DNA of 64,000 bases from Daphnia pulex. Lineage: Eukaryota > Arthropoda > Branchiopoda > Diplostraca > Daphniidae. Position numbers and translations under genes: made by a program. Shown piece after piece: positions 23,401-36,522 of this stretch. A model generated the notes under the pieces. The model was not told the DNA's origin. It worked only from the letters and a program-made list of their open reading frames with translations, and made no database searches. The first letter of the stretch is position 1. The number at the start of each line of letters is the position of its first letter. Location: positions 11,213,001-11,277,000 of the forward strand of contig NC_060026.1 of the NCBI RefSeq assembly GCF_021134715.1, read 5' to 3'.

Positions 23401-26400
23401 TCGTAAATCAAAATAGGTATTTTCAATGCACCGTGGTGGCGCAGTTATTCGTCGTATAACACGACCAAAGACGTAGGCGTCCCGCAAGCTCAAACAGCCG
23501 GGATTCCGGGAAACAAAGAAGCGGAGGAAGCGTGGAAGAGAGGAGATAAGGATGTATGCTGAATGATGGTGAATGTGAATAAGGCGAGGGAAAAAGATAT
23601 CTCCGATATTCATACCTGCAAGGCGAGGCTGCGGGTCCGGGTTAGATTACTGACAAGGGCCAGTGCCAAGCCGTAAAATCCGGCGTTGTGAGCCAACAGT
23701 CGGGAAAGTCCGTGGTCCTTGCCCGGGACATGACCGTTGGCTAAACACAGTTGGTATAAGGAAAGTAGTACTTCCAATTCGTCGGCCGACGCGTTGCGGA
23801 TCAGCGATCGTCGGTTGGCACGGACGTTCGATAATTCTTTGTTGGATCCTTGTTAGAAAAAGGGAAAAAAGAAATCGTCAAAATAAGAGGCTTATTCTAT
23901 ACGCAAGCACTTCCCGCTTATCGACGTGTGACAATTTCCTTTTTTTTTGTGTAGGAAACGTATTAAACAAATCGCTGAACTTTTACTGTACGAATTGAAT
24001 CGCTATGTAAAATAATTAACTGTTGTTATGCTAAAATAATGAATTGGTCGTGAAGCACTTTTAAACCAGACATCGTAATAAAATTGGGCAATCCCAAACC
24101 AGTTGACGTAAGTGATCAAAATAAATTGAGCAGATTATTGCATGGTTTGAGTCCTTGCTTTTTAACTATACCAGATTATTTTGCTACTATTTTTGAGGTT
24201 TGTACGTTTTTGCTTGTTTTTTTTCCTCTCCTATTTTTTTTTCTTATTTTTAAATTCCTGTTTTTTTCTTCTTTTTCAAAATGTGCTCTTTAATCAAGAA
24301 AACCAGTCCGTGAATAACAGGTATCGTGTGAACTGTACTACGGTTATTCGTTCCCGCGAACCGGGAAGTTGGAGAAGATTTGAAGGCTATGAATAGTTGA
24401 ATATAACAGACCTACATAATTTGATACTCACAACAGCTTCGTTAATTAAATTACTGAAGCAAGAACGTTTCTAATAAAAAAAAGCGCTCAAAAATAATTA
24501 AAAACCCACGTTCAACTCAAGAGTTTGACAATAACTATGATTCCATTTTTGTCTGGGCTACACATTCTCTCAGGATTTTTATGGCTGCTAATATGTGTTC
24601 AAAGTTGGCATCCCCATAGACGAGGTTGATGTTGTTTTTTTCCCTCGGGAACGCGACGTTGAACCAATTACAGAGAGTCATCAAATTTATTACTCACCGT
24701 TCAGTTCGACTTGAGCCATTTGAATGGTGCGCAGCATGTCCATTAACAGAGCGATGCCGTCGCACGTCTCGCCAACGAATTCCTTGCAGAAGCTATTGTT
24801 TAAAGTATAAATGGTATTGTTAGGTTCAGGCTAATAATGCTGGTAAGATGTAACGAGCGAGCCCGGAGGACAGCGTGCAACTTCATCGACGGCGCATGAC
24901 GCGGTAACGATTCGACCAAACGTTGTTTTCCGTTATAATATATAAATTTTGTTTTCATGAAATTACCTGGCGAACGAGAAAAACAAGTCCAAACGGAGTT
25001 TCTTGAGGATATCCGACACGTCGGGGGATTGTTTGTTGTTTGGTCGGCCGTCACGATCGCCGCTCGATGACACGGAGACGCTGTGGGAAAGTTTCGACCG
25101 CATCTCTGAGCTCATCTGCGAGTCCTTGCCGTAGAGTTTGTCGACGGCCGAGCTCATGCCTCCATTGGCGTTGGTCGTGGTGAGCACCTTGCGCAGAAAA
25201 ACCACGTAATCCTCCGGATTGAAGGTCGGCGGACGGCGGGATTTGCGCTATAAGATTTCGCAATTAAAAAAAGAAACAAAAAAGCCAAAAACAAATCGTA
25301 AATTAATTGGAGAAATTCACGTGAAGCAACTAATATATTTCATCATTTTTTCGAAATTATTCAAAAGCTTTTCATTTCGTTCTGTAGCTAATTATAATCT
25401 AAATATTTTTTTTTTTGTAATTTCTTTATTCAATTATAATGAGACTAAGATCCATCGCTGAGCTTTGGGCTATTACACGATTCACCTGCATGCCAATATA
25501 GTCAAATGGACGGGAAAGTGTGGAGCTGGCAAAAGGCGTTCTGTTTTTGTGTCGGGCCAGGCTATATGCTATGCTATTTGCTAGCTAGCCTTTGATGCAC
25601 CACGACTCACGGACTCGATTAAGTTTGGTGTTTATCCTCGAGGGGAGGACAAACAGAGAGCGAGAGTGTACTGTCTCGTCCCAGCCAAAACACAGCGCAT
25701 GCACATAGAGAATCGGTCATTTGCCTCTATTCTTTTCCTCATCATCATCACGCCAAACCGCCGGCGCTGTGTGGATATATACGCTGAGACTGCAACTACC
25801 CAAAAAAAACAGATGGTCCAGTCGCCCGGCCATACGAGCGTGACTGTTGGAGTAGATACGATAGAGCATGCAGTACCCCGCCTCTGCGTTCCCACCTCAT
25901 TGCAAACCCCCTTTACCTCTCCCACACACATGTACACACAGCACATAAAGAATGGAGAGTATAACCTAAAGAAAAACAAAAAAATTCTACTGCGGGAGCT
26001 TTAATAACATTTTCCTTTTTTTTTCATCCAACTATTCCATCAAGTCTAGGGTGAACGGCCCTGCAGTTCTTTGCTGTTCCTTGCAGGCATACATGTTTAT
26101 CCTCCTCTATCCCAGCCTGCCTTTTTTCTTTTCTTTTTCTTTCTTTTATACTTCACTTTTTGGACCTTCATTTCATTTCTATTTCCCCTGCAGGAGGAAG
26201 CTGAAATGACCATCTGTTATGGTCTGCTACTCCCGATCACTGCGCTCTCTTCCAGTCTGCACGATGCCCTCTTAGACTTTATATTAACGACTCGTCTTCA
26301 TTCTTCGTTGGGGTTGGAGACTTTTACCGGGACCGAGAGCTAGGATGAGAGAGACAGTGACCAAGGTCATTGATCACATTAGAATTTTTCTGTGCTGGCG

Positions 26401-27790
26401 CCGCTTGTTATTTGAATATACAAAATCTGCGGGTGGTAGTAAATTCTGCTACGCATTTTCGTATATTTATAAACCTGTGAATATTTTCTGCGTGTTCTAA
26501 TTATTATTACATGTAAAATAACGTAGATAGGCTTTTCTATACCCTGGGTCGTTGGCTTGTAATAAAGCAGTCGACGAGCTATTTTTTTTGTTGGTTTTAT
26601 GGGCGTCAGCGTCAAGTTGACTTTCTTTCGTTACAACCTTTATTGTTATGCGTTCAAAATTCTATGGCCAATAAATCCATTGCTCTTATTGCAGCAGCTA
26701 ATGTTTGGGGTCAATGTTACGAAGTAAAAAACAAAAATCAAGCGCAGAAATAACTATATAGCTTTATCCCTGTAAGCCAAAGAAAAGAGCTTGTAAAATT
26801 ACTACATTTTTAATGTTTTGGGCAATCTAAAATCGAATGATGAAACCTGTTTACTTAAGCAAATACATCAATGCTTGTGGTTGGCATTTTTTAATTCCAT
26901 CTGGCGATTATTCAAATGCTGCGGATGCGACATATAACGTTATTTTCCATTTAACTTCATGCTTGGCAACTCACGCGAGTTGATGGAGCGATGTTTCCTT
27001 CTTTTTACATGTTTTCCACTCTCTCTCTTATTTTAACAGTATATTCCTCTCGATAGCTGTAACTCATCACTATCTTTCGTTAAGCCTTCTTTTCTCTCCT
27101 ATTATATTAAACCCAGCAACACCGCCTCAATCCTTCTTTCTTTTTTTTTTTTTAAAGTTTTACCGGTATTTATGATCGCCACGTTTCCGGAACCAGATAA
27201 AGACATGATACAGCACAAAATGTTGAGATATTAATAAAAATAAAAAAGGGTAAAGAAGAAAGAAAAAATGGTTCCGGTCGACTGGTCGTGTCATCGCACA
27301 GCCCCGGAAAGTTTCGCTCCAAAAGAAAAAGCAAATGCGCTTGTTGTGTCCTACTACATCAGCGCTCAGAGTTGTTATGTTTAAGCCGTCAGGAATGGAA
27401 ATAAAAAAAGAAGAATATATTTCTGGCTTGCGACCGTGTCGCGCCGTATATAATCTTTCTCCGTCACAGTTAAGAGAAGCCAACAGCAGGAAAAAGGCCG
27501 CTGCTGGGATGAATCACGCAGTTTTCCACCTGCGCCATCCATCCCCTTTCTATCCTATAGCGCCAGCCTCACGCAGAGCCGCCATAGTACATCAATACGC
27601 CAGCGCTCCCATAGTGTGTAGTATGCCGACACAACAATAAGAAGAAGAAAACAGACAAGAAGTAAGACAAATTGTCCAATGGACGAGCTCTCACCTTGAC
27701 TTTGTCGTTCTGTCCGAATACATCAACCACCCAGTAGGTTTCAACGCTCGGCGATGGCTCTCTCTCCGTCTGGCCGCTCAGAGACTTCAT
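20413..27790 (-). CDS. mwh: GBD/FH3-domain protein without FH1/FH2, multiple wing hairs (Mwh)-like
   Basis: Eight exons in frame (27790-27695, 25247-24967, 24792-24698, 23848-23616, 23347-23261, 23150-22899, 22480-22313, 22149-20413) encode 982 residues. Residues about 30-350 form an all-helical armadillo-like region as in diaphanous-related formins: PPTFNPEDYVVFLRKV, then FCKEFVGETCDGIALLMDML, and SLRFLVEAMAFLNSFVQSASDLRNQVVIQWE, which aligns by eye with the formin FH3 segment. Residues about 350-430 are a short coiled coil. The rest is disordered, with a proline-rich PRPPPRPE, an acidic YDDEDYDIDD and many serines. No FH1 or FH2 domain follows; the frame ends AKLMDHPSGMY. That architecture is known for Drosophila Mwh, which limits F-actin prehair formation downstream of planar polarity. 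Intron 1 is 2.4 kb. A truncated formin-like protein is the alternative. Confidence 0.68.
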
Positions 27791-28700
27791 CTTTATTTTC
27801 TGGGGGAGTTATTATGCTGAGGGTATAGGTATACCTGAGTGCAGTGTATCTATCTGCATGTGTCACGTCCTAATGGTAACACACGTTATCTGAAGCCGAC
27901 CGTCCTCATGGAAGATGATTAACTTATTTTGTTGGTGGCGTTTCAAAACTTCTTTTCTAAATTTTTTGCACGGCAGCAACTTGATCTCTTGTAATTGGAA
28001 TTGTTTATCTGCCTGACGCGGTGTCGCTCCCGTCAAGGACTATTTGATTGAAGGCGTATGATGAGCAGAGGGTAGCGCTAATGAGAGGCGATGTCCGTGT
28101 AGCCTTGTCCTCAATCGTCGAACAAATTGCACCGGGAGAAAACACAAGCCAACGATTCGAGATGTGTCGAGATATTTGTGATGGGCTCTCGTAGAAATGA
28201 GACTCGACAGCCGAGTGTCAGATATATACTCGGGCCAGCGGGAACGAAGAGAGAAAGCGAGTGCACTCGGCGAGCAACGGGGGACGAATGTGAGCACGGC
28301 GAACTGAGCGAGTGAAGGTTATTCACCGTCGTGAGGGGAATCAAGCCAGCAACAGGCAAGGCAGCAGCAGCAGCGACTATAATACACAACAACTATAGGG
28401 AGTGAAGAAGCTTGGCGAGCAGCAGCAGTTGCAGTCGCAGCGGTGGCTGTAGCTTTTGTGCAATCAGCGAGCGCTGCACCAGGTTCTTTTTACCTAACGC
28501 TGCTGCTGCTGCTGACGGCTGGCTCACGGCGAACAACCTCCCCATGCTGCTCGGGGCCAAATAACTATCCAATTCGATCGTGTATGTATATGTAACGTTA
28601 ATGCAACAAACTTGTGTTACGCTCCGCGGCGCATCAGAGTCTCCGGCGTTGTGACTCTAATGCAACAGCGAGGATGAGGATTCTTTCCATTCTGTTTCCT
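27791..28700 (-). promoter_or_regulatory. Probable 5'UTR/promoter region of the mwh-like gene
   Basis: GC-richer DNA upstream of the start codon contains several CAG/GCTGCT trinucleotide runs (28360-28520). No clear TATA box or splice-linked leader exon could be chosen, and no protein frame here is convincing. Confidence 0.35.
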
Positions 28701-31700
28701 ATATCTTATCTCTTTTGATTTACCCTGACGATTTTTCATGTTAACGAAACTGGATGGCCGCTCGAGAGGAATGAAGAAGAAGACACATTGCCCCCATCAA
28801 ACAGCAGCAATAGCCCTGAAATGCCGCTCGGTTTCAAAATGGTCAAAGTGAAAATCTAAATGGCCAAAGAAAAAAGTGATTCGGAGCAATTTCCCCTAGC
28901 GAAAGCCGTGGATTGGAACAACGATAAAATCATTGGAAATCCTATATAGTATTGCGTGCTATGTAAGGTAGAAAAAGAGTTGCGTGATGCAAAATAAGAA
29001 AAGTAGAAAAATACAACAGTCCGCTTTCGTGCAGCAGTTGACAGTCGGCTGAAGATCCAGATCACTGCATTTCTCGTACGCCATCGACGTCGAGTAGATA
29101 CCGAATCTCTCACAAGTGTAGCAATTGTCGAGCGTGCGACTTGCGCGCCTCACGAGTTCACGAATCTAAGCGAAGATGGCCGACAATCGTGTATAGGACG
29201 GCGGCGACGAGGACACACTTGGCAATCATTCCGATTCTCTATTTATGACGAGTTGCGAACGCACGATGCGTGTCTCTCTCTCTCGTTTTTATATTTTCCC
29301 CCCGAAAGAGTCGCCATCGCAGCTTTCATCCATTCAACAGCCGGAATATGACGAAGAGGAGAAGCGCCGGATAGCTATAGCACAAGCTAGCTTTCGATTC
29401 TCTCTCCCGTTTTTTGTTTTGTCGTTCGTGTGTAACAGCTGCTCAACGACCCGAGTCGTGATTTTTCTATTCTTTCTGGCGTTTTCTCGTCTTTGCTTGT
29501 ATTTTTGGGCTCTTATATTTTCCATCTTCCATCTTATTCTCTGTCTCTCTATTGCCTTTTTGTTTTGTTTTTTTCCATCCGACGCTTTTTGTCGCCTTTC
29601 ACCGCGCGCTTTCCTCTCAATTTACCGATGCTGGTTAAGCTGTTAAGCCGGTGCCGTTGATTTATGCCAAGATGTTTTGGAAACAAACGCGCATGGAGCG
29701 CATAGAGTCGTCATTATTATAAAAGTCGGCGCCTGGCACGCACACATGTGTACTTACGCAATAAGTCGAAGTAATGAAATCGAATGGGCCAAAAGGGGAA
29801 TTCAGCACCGACATCGCCGAGCATGTAGGCCAAATGCAATATACAAGTATATATGTACAGAGTTGCTGCTGGTATTATAATATACGCACGGTAAGCATGC
29901 ACATCCCCTCTCCTGCATAGTCAATCGCGGCGGCTCATTTTTCGTTTGTCTTTTTTTCTACTCGTTTCTGAGTTGTTGCCGTTTGGCTGAAGGCTATAGG
30001 CAAATGTGGGAAGAACTCTTAAAAAGAAGGGCGACCTGCCTACCGCCTCGGCAGCAGCATTATTTCCACCGCTATATAGCCAAGGCATAAGCCACATCAC
30101 GCACAGCACAATCGGTAGTTCGCTTATATCCGTCGAAGTGGCGGAGAAGAGAGAAAAGAAAAAAAAAGAATAGACTGACGCTCGTTAGAAGCGGAAAACG
30201 CCGTTAATCTCGACACACGTACAGGCGGGTCAAAAGGTTGCCGAGAGGAGAGCAACTGTGAAGAAGTAGAGAGGCATAGAGAGAGAGAAAACCTACCGGA
30301 AAAAAGAAAAGAAAAAAAGTGGGTAAATGGAAACCACTGTGGATGTCATTAACTACGCAACAGAGTGAAAGAAAAAATATCGCAAAGTTCTTGGTAGAAA
30401 ATGAGAACAGCACAAGAGATATCGTTACTAATATCAAAATCGTAAAGTGGTTATAATATCTCCACCATATATCTTCGGCGTCGAATTTACTAGCGTGGCC
30501 CAGCAGCACTAAGCCGTTTAGCCTACTGAATATATATATGGCATACACTACTATACAGTTCATATATTATTATTCCCTCGGCCACCATTATGGCTGTCTT
30601 CCTTTTTTGTCCCCCCCCTTTTGCCACGTCTATTGCATATGCTGCTGCAGCCAAAGCCATTAAAGAAAATTTAATACAGTCATAACGGCAGGTCGGCATC
30701 ATAGCGTCATCAATTGGAAACTTCCTGCGTGTCGAGATTCGACGCCAGATTTGGAACGCCAGATCCTGGCCATTGTGTATAGCTAAATCTACAGCTATAC
30801 AGACGCAATATTTATATATACAACACTCCTCGCACAATATATCTCTTTTCGTGACTTGGTTTCCGACCGAAAATCGCTATTACCATGGGGGCTTCTTCTT
30901 GGTGAATTTTTTCGACATTAGTGGAAATAGGACGCGGATGTAACAGCAGCAATATAAGCTGTAAAGCGCCAGCATTTCTTCTTCGATCAAAACTCTTTTG
31001 AATTCAAACTGCTTTCCTGCCCGTTAGACGCATTCGCTGCTAGCCATGCAATCAATAAAAAGCAACCACAAGTTGAGACCGAATGAGCCTTTTTTTCATC
31101 AAAGAAACGCAGCTAGCCATATTTATATACAAACGTATAGATCAATAGATAATAGAAAATAATGACTCCCACTCACAGATGGGAGACAGCAGGCTTGGCT
31201 TGACTGCTAACGCAATCAATTTGATACAGTGAACAACGTCGTCTACGGCAATAAAGAAATTAGAGAAAGAAAAATTCCGCGTCTTCTTTTCTTCTTCTTT
31301 AAATGCTCGAGGAAATGGTCGGATGCAAACAATGTTGCAAACGAGTATATATAAGAAAACGGGATGTAGAAAAAAATAACAGAGGGGAGTAACAACCGAC
31401 AACGCCAGCACAAACAGACAATGACACCCCCTGTCAATTCCCACGCAGAAACAAGTCAACTGACAACTGGTACTCTACGGAAAAGCTGCTAGTCCTTCCA
31501 CGTTTCAAACAGCTTTCCTTTTCGACGCTGGAGTGAAGGGTATACCGTCGCCCACAAAACATTCAGCCTCGTCATAGAAACCGGAATTCATCCAAAAGTA
31601 TCGGTCAGAACTGAGACTGAGACTGCACAGCATTATTTCAAAGAGTGCTCGATTGAATGATTTCTATCCGCTGGCGCTATGGCAAAGCCATTGGTTGGCC

Positions 31701-32764
31701 GCCGATCTCTGTCGAAAAAGAATAAAAACTCAAATTTATACGCGCATCATGATTTAAAAAATCTTTCTTCAGACATCAAACCGCCGCAGTTGTCCATTTG
31801 ACTAGATTTCTTCTCAGCGGTGGTGCAATAACGATCAAAAATCCCGAATATAGCAGCGATCAACAGTGCATGGCGCGCATCAGGCCTTTCTTTCAGTTAG
31901 CCAACAGCCATCGCCGATGATATAAAACAAAAAGAAAACGTTTTGTTTTCCGTCTTCTCTCCTTTTTGTTCTTGGCGCTTGGGCCGTTTCGGCGGATTTT
32001 AATATGAGCACTGAAAGTGAGCAAAGAGCTTTCTCTGCTCCACTGTGTTGAATGAATAAAAGACGTGATCGTATAAAATAAAAAAAAAACGACGCTCACA
32101 CCACAGAGTTCCCCTTAATAATAATAAAAAAAGCAGACAAAAGAAAACAAAAAAATTGTATTCGATCAATAGAATTACGTATACTATGGCTGGTTTTGAA
32201 GACAAGTCCCGTTACACGTTACCGGACGACGAAGCTGGAAAACAAGATTCAACTATATACTACGACAAGTCGTCCATGAAAAATTTATCTTGGAAGAAAA
32301 AAAAAAATAGATAAAAGAACGGAAATGAAAACGAGTTGAATGTCTCTAGTATATACCGGTTTTTTTATTTAGTATAATATTATAAAGCTGTATGGTGATA
32401 GTGCAAAAGAGTATACGTGTGTATCGTATATAAACATGTTTCATCATATACGTTAGTCTTCTTCTTGATTGACCAATAACAAGACCTGTTTTTAAGTTTT
32501 TCTGGCGTTTTGGCGTCTCTTGCTAACCGCTTCATCCGTTTTTTTCCCTCTTTGACACGAGAGGGCATCAAGTCATCAACGCCCTGTGCTATTTGTTGGC
32601 TCATCATGTATACTACCTATGACGATTTTTTCGTTAATGATATGTACAGACACCGGTTTCGTCAACTGCGATTTGACCTATTTACCCCGATGACCTACTG
32701 GCCCCGGCTTTTCCGACGAGCGGTGCACCACGCAGGTTAGGTCCCCATATACTTATATACACAC

Positions 32765-32766
<2 letters not shown>

Positions 32767-32803
<37 letters not shown>
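32767..32803. repeat. (TG)n microsatellite
   Basis: An uninterrupted run of about 18 TG dinucleotides, preceded by a short (AC) run, forms a small cruciform-capable tract. Confidence 0.95.
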
Positions 32804-32805
<2 letters not shown>

Positions 32806-33674
32806 AAGAGTCTTGTATATACGAATTTTGAGTCAGCAAACTCGCAAGTTCTGGCAAGCGTCGAGTGAGTCGGGATTTGCTGATGGATTCTAATCATCTG
32901 CTGGCACGATGCAATCATCCAAATTGTCGTCTCTTTAAAGAAGAAAAAAGTATGAGCTGCCTGTGTACCAAAAACACCCGTTAAATAGACTCTCGGCGGT
33001 CGTCTACACCATTCCAGGCGGAGATATAATTAGACCGGAGCCCGCTAACGTAATATGTACATTACACACAATATGTGTATTAGATACCATGTATTAAGAT
33101 ACGGGTATACATATACAAGAAGAGCTTTCTGCACGGTCGGTAATTCGAAAGGTCACACAGCCTGGAAAAACACAAACAAAAATCTATTAGCGGGCGCGCT
33201 TTCCCTTTTCGAGCTTTGCCAAAATTTCTCACCCGCACGACATGCCCGCATCAAGTGACGAACACATACGCATAAGTAATATCTCCAGTCAAGTAACCTA
33301 CAATAATGACCCGATTAACTTAAAGTTAACCTTTTTGGGGGGCTGGCATCGCATATGTATAAATACGCTTGAGTTCTACATATAATTATTGTTGATAAAA
33401 GACTCTGCCATGAGTCAATGACTGTGCGCTGTCCATGTCCCTGAGCGCGGGAACATACAAATCTGTCCTCCTGGCGGCCGAGAGACCCCGCTGCTCGAAA
33501 AAGTAACTCATTCAAGCGACTCTTGCCCAATCACTTGTATAGGACGGAAAGATTGCGTTTTCGCCTTCATCCTCATCATGAGCTCGGCGGGTTTCCTCGT
33601 CCATCTCGCGTCAGGGGTCGATAGCATCGGACTGGGGTACATTCAGCCTGTACGCAATTCACTCAATCACGCGT

Positions 33675-33954
33675 CCCAGGTGAAAAAGTACTTAGAATGT
33701 ACTTAAGTAATAATATGAAAAACTCAAGTAATACTGAAGGATTTTGGGACAAATACTATATATATATAGGATAAGTACTATACGCTACCAGTGATATAGC
33801 AGTGTGTCTTTAGTAATATTGACATTGAAACAAAAAAAAAAATACGCCCACTTAGTGATACTTCTACTTTACTAGGTCCACTACAATAAAATGATAGTTT
33901 ACTTAAATAAACTATCATTTTATTACAGTGCAAGGCAGTACTTTTTTACCTGGG
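33675..33954. mobile_element. MITE-like foldback element with 17-bp terminal inverted repeats
   Basis: The left end CCCAGGTGAAAAAGTAC and the reverse complement of the right end, CCCAGGTAAAAAAGTAC, agree at 16 of 17 bases. The 280-bp body has no coding capacity and is rich in AAGTA/TACTT motifs. It contains a perfect 17-bp hairpin near its right end. A GT dinucleotide flanks both sides, but a real target duplication is not clear. Confidence 0.65.
33885..33924. repeat. Perfect 17-bp hairpin with 6-base loop
   Basis: AATAAAATGATAGTTTA and TAAACTATCATTTTATT are exact reverse complements around the loop CTTAAA, inside the MITE-like element. It could extrude as DNA or fold as RNA; its short AT-rich stem makes a miRNA precursor unlikely. 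Confidence 0.9.
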
Positions 33955-36522
33955 GTACTTGTTATGTTTAAATGTGTATGTATATATATTTTATAGGTAC
34001 ATACGTAGAGCGTATAGGCCATGCAAATAGCGTGATGTTCAACTCCTTATGAAACTATGCCGGCGCTCATCTGGATAGGAAAGAAACGTGCAGCACAAAA
34101 TCAAAACAACAACAGGGAAACCAGGGAAACGAAGGCTACTACGCGAATCCCAGTTTCTCGTTTGTGGGTCAATCGGATACGATCGTCGCTTCCAAAAGAA
34201 AGAAAAAAGAAAAAGAAAGACATTCCTTTTATAACAAATGGGTGAGATATAAGATAAGATAAGGGAGACTGGGCACAGAAAAAAAAATTAATAAAATTAC
34301 GAAAATACCAGAGAGATGATGAACGAGAATTAAAAAATCGCGCCACTTTTCCATTTGTACGGTATAAGTTGGACCCTGATCATCAGTCATCCATTCTGGG
34401 CAAGCCAAATAATAATCGATATCGTGCGAAAGCTACAGCCGATTTCCATTTGATCAATATTCCGGCATGTTGGCATCATTTCAAAATTTATTCAGTCCCA
34501 AGAAATTAGCCGAACAAGTTAAAGGCCATTTTGCAGGAGCTGCATTTCCGCTGAATAAATTAGAATTCCTTTAAATTCCTTTCATCAGTGCGGACTGTGG
34601 AGTGTCATCTGTATCGAGACGTTATCTAGTTAGTTCATCACTTTCCTGACTTGTTGAGTTGTTGGCCTCCTGGCTCGCTGAATTGTAGGTTTTTTGTCAA
34701 TGTTAGATTGTTTGATGCTTTACTATATACAGGTTTTCTTGTAAAATTGTTGGTTTGCTTGGCCAACTGAGGACAGTTTTTCAAAAGTATCCAGCAGGAT
34801 TGCAGGAATCTGAATTCCAACAAAACTAGTTTGGTAAACCTCACTCCATACTGTTGGTATAAGCCCCATTAACCTATACCCATCTACAATTTACTCAACG
34901 TCATCTGCTCATCCCCATGTTGGTGTTGATGTATCTACGAGTTGACTTATTCCCGTTTAGAACATCATTCCCCTTTTTTTTCTTATTTTGACCTTTTGCT
35001 GAAGACCTGTTGTAGAAATGAGAGCCAATTTATAAGCCAAATTTGGTCAAAAGATGGATGTCAAGAACAAATGCCAACCAGCGCCAGAAATGGAAATGCA
35101 TTACGCATCTCGTTGCGGAGGAAATTGTTGCTGCGCTGTACTGCTCGCGTGTTGCTGGTGAATCGCACGAAAAAACCACCGCATTACATCACTTATGTTT
35201 GATATGAATTTTTCTGTTTGGCGCGATACATCTTTCGTTTTTATTTATTCTTCTTATTACAGTTGAAGTGAATGACTTCCTGTATTTGTTTACCTTAATC
35301 ACGCTGAAAAGTTGGTGGGAATTTCCTGAAACCCTTTAGTCAATGGTACGTGTAAACGTAATGTCACGTGATCCACGGACTTTACAGCCTTTGAACAGCT
35401 GCAGCGCCCACCAGTGCAAATTGAAAACTTAAAAAGCTGTTTCGCCGTGCCAAAACTTTCGTTCTAGCGGGTCTTTTATGTTTTGACTTATCATCTCAGA
35501 TAATAATGAGGAAATGTACAAGTCGTTTCTTTTTCGCTTTCTTCATTTTCCTCCTTATGTGATGATCGCCAGCACGGTCTATCCGGCTATAATGCAACAT
35601 ATCTCTTATGATATCGTCATGGGAATTTGTATTAAAAGGTTTGTAGACGTTTAGCGTTATTCTGGGGATATTGCGTTGGATTATTAAAGACGGTGAAGTT
35701 CTGCATCACCGTCGCCGGATAGCAAAGTCATTCCTTCTCTTGTCTCGGCTAATTTATTTAACGAGTTCTTGCTTAAAATATATTAACAAGTCAAATCTAC
35801 AACAAGACTTGGCTTGAGGATAACAAGAGACTGGAGACGAGGAAGTTTAGACAACAGACATAAGATCTATACATGATACAATGGTGAACTAAGAGGTTAC
35901 GGTATAATAATGATCCGAGTTAGGCCGCCAGCTCAGTGACCATTTAAGTCGAAGCTATTCTTACCAAGTCAGTCAGTTGTTCGTTAGAAGTAAAATATGC
36001 TGAATCTCAATGCGCTGACCTAACACAAACCAGCAAGCATTTTGCCTTCTCAAAAAGAGGTCTCCTTTTTGTATTCGATACTTAGTTGTAGTTGGCTGAT
36101 TATACTGTAGCATACATTATAAACCTCTTGTCGAGGAAAGCGGAAGGCTAAACCGGATTGTCCCACTATTTATTATTTTGTCTATCTTTCTTTCCAAAGC
36201 GAACAGCTTTGGTTTTGCAACCAGTTGGATCCCCATCTAACGGATAGAAATGAAACTCGAAAAAGAACTTATTTGAAATCTCCCAAGCAGAAAATAAACA
36301 GTGTGACTTCAAAAACGCCCGTCCCAGTACCCTGTTAAACCAGAAAAAATCAGAAATAGTGCTAAGCAAGCATTAGTTTAATTCAAAATATCACACATTT
36401 CACAAACATGTAGTCATTGTACTTGAGATAAAAATGAATTGAATAGTTTCAAGTGAGGTTCGGTTACCTTCACTACTCGTAAAATTTGGCAGACATGAGA
36501 TTAAAATTATTGACAGTGCAAG

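Larger units (their letters stand above)
28701..36100. other. Long gene-poor stretch
   Basis: About 7.4 kb with only short unrelated frames, pyrimidine tracts and simple repeats. Apart from a (TG)n tract and one foldback element, no coding exon, tRNA or rRNA was recognised. Conserved enhancers or non-coding RNA genes cannot be excluded by eye. Confidence 0.45.
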
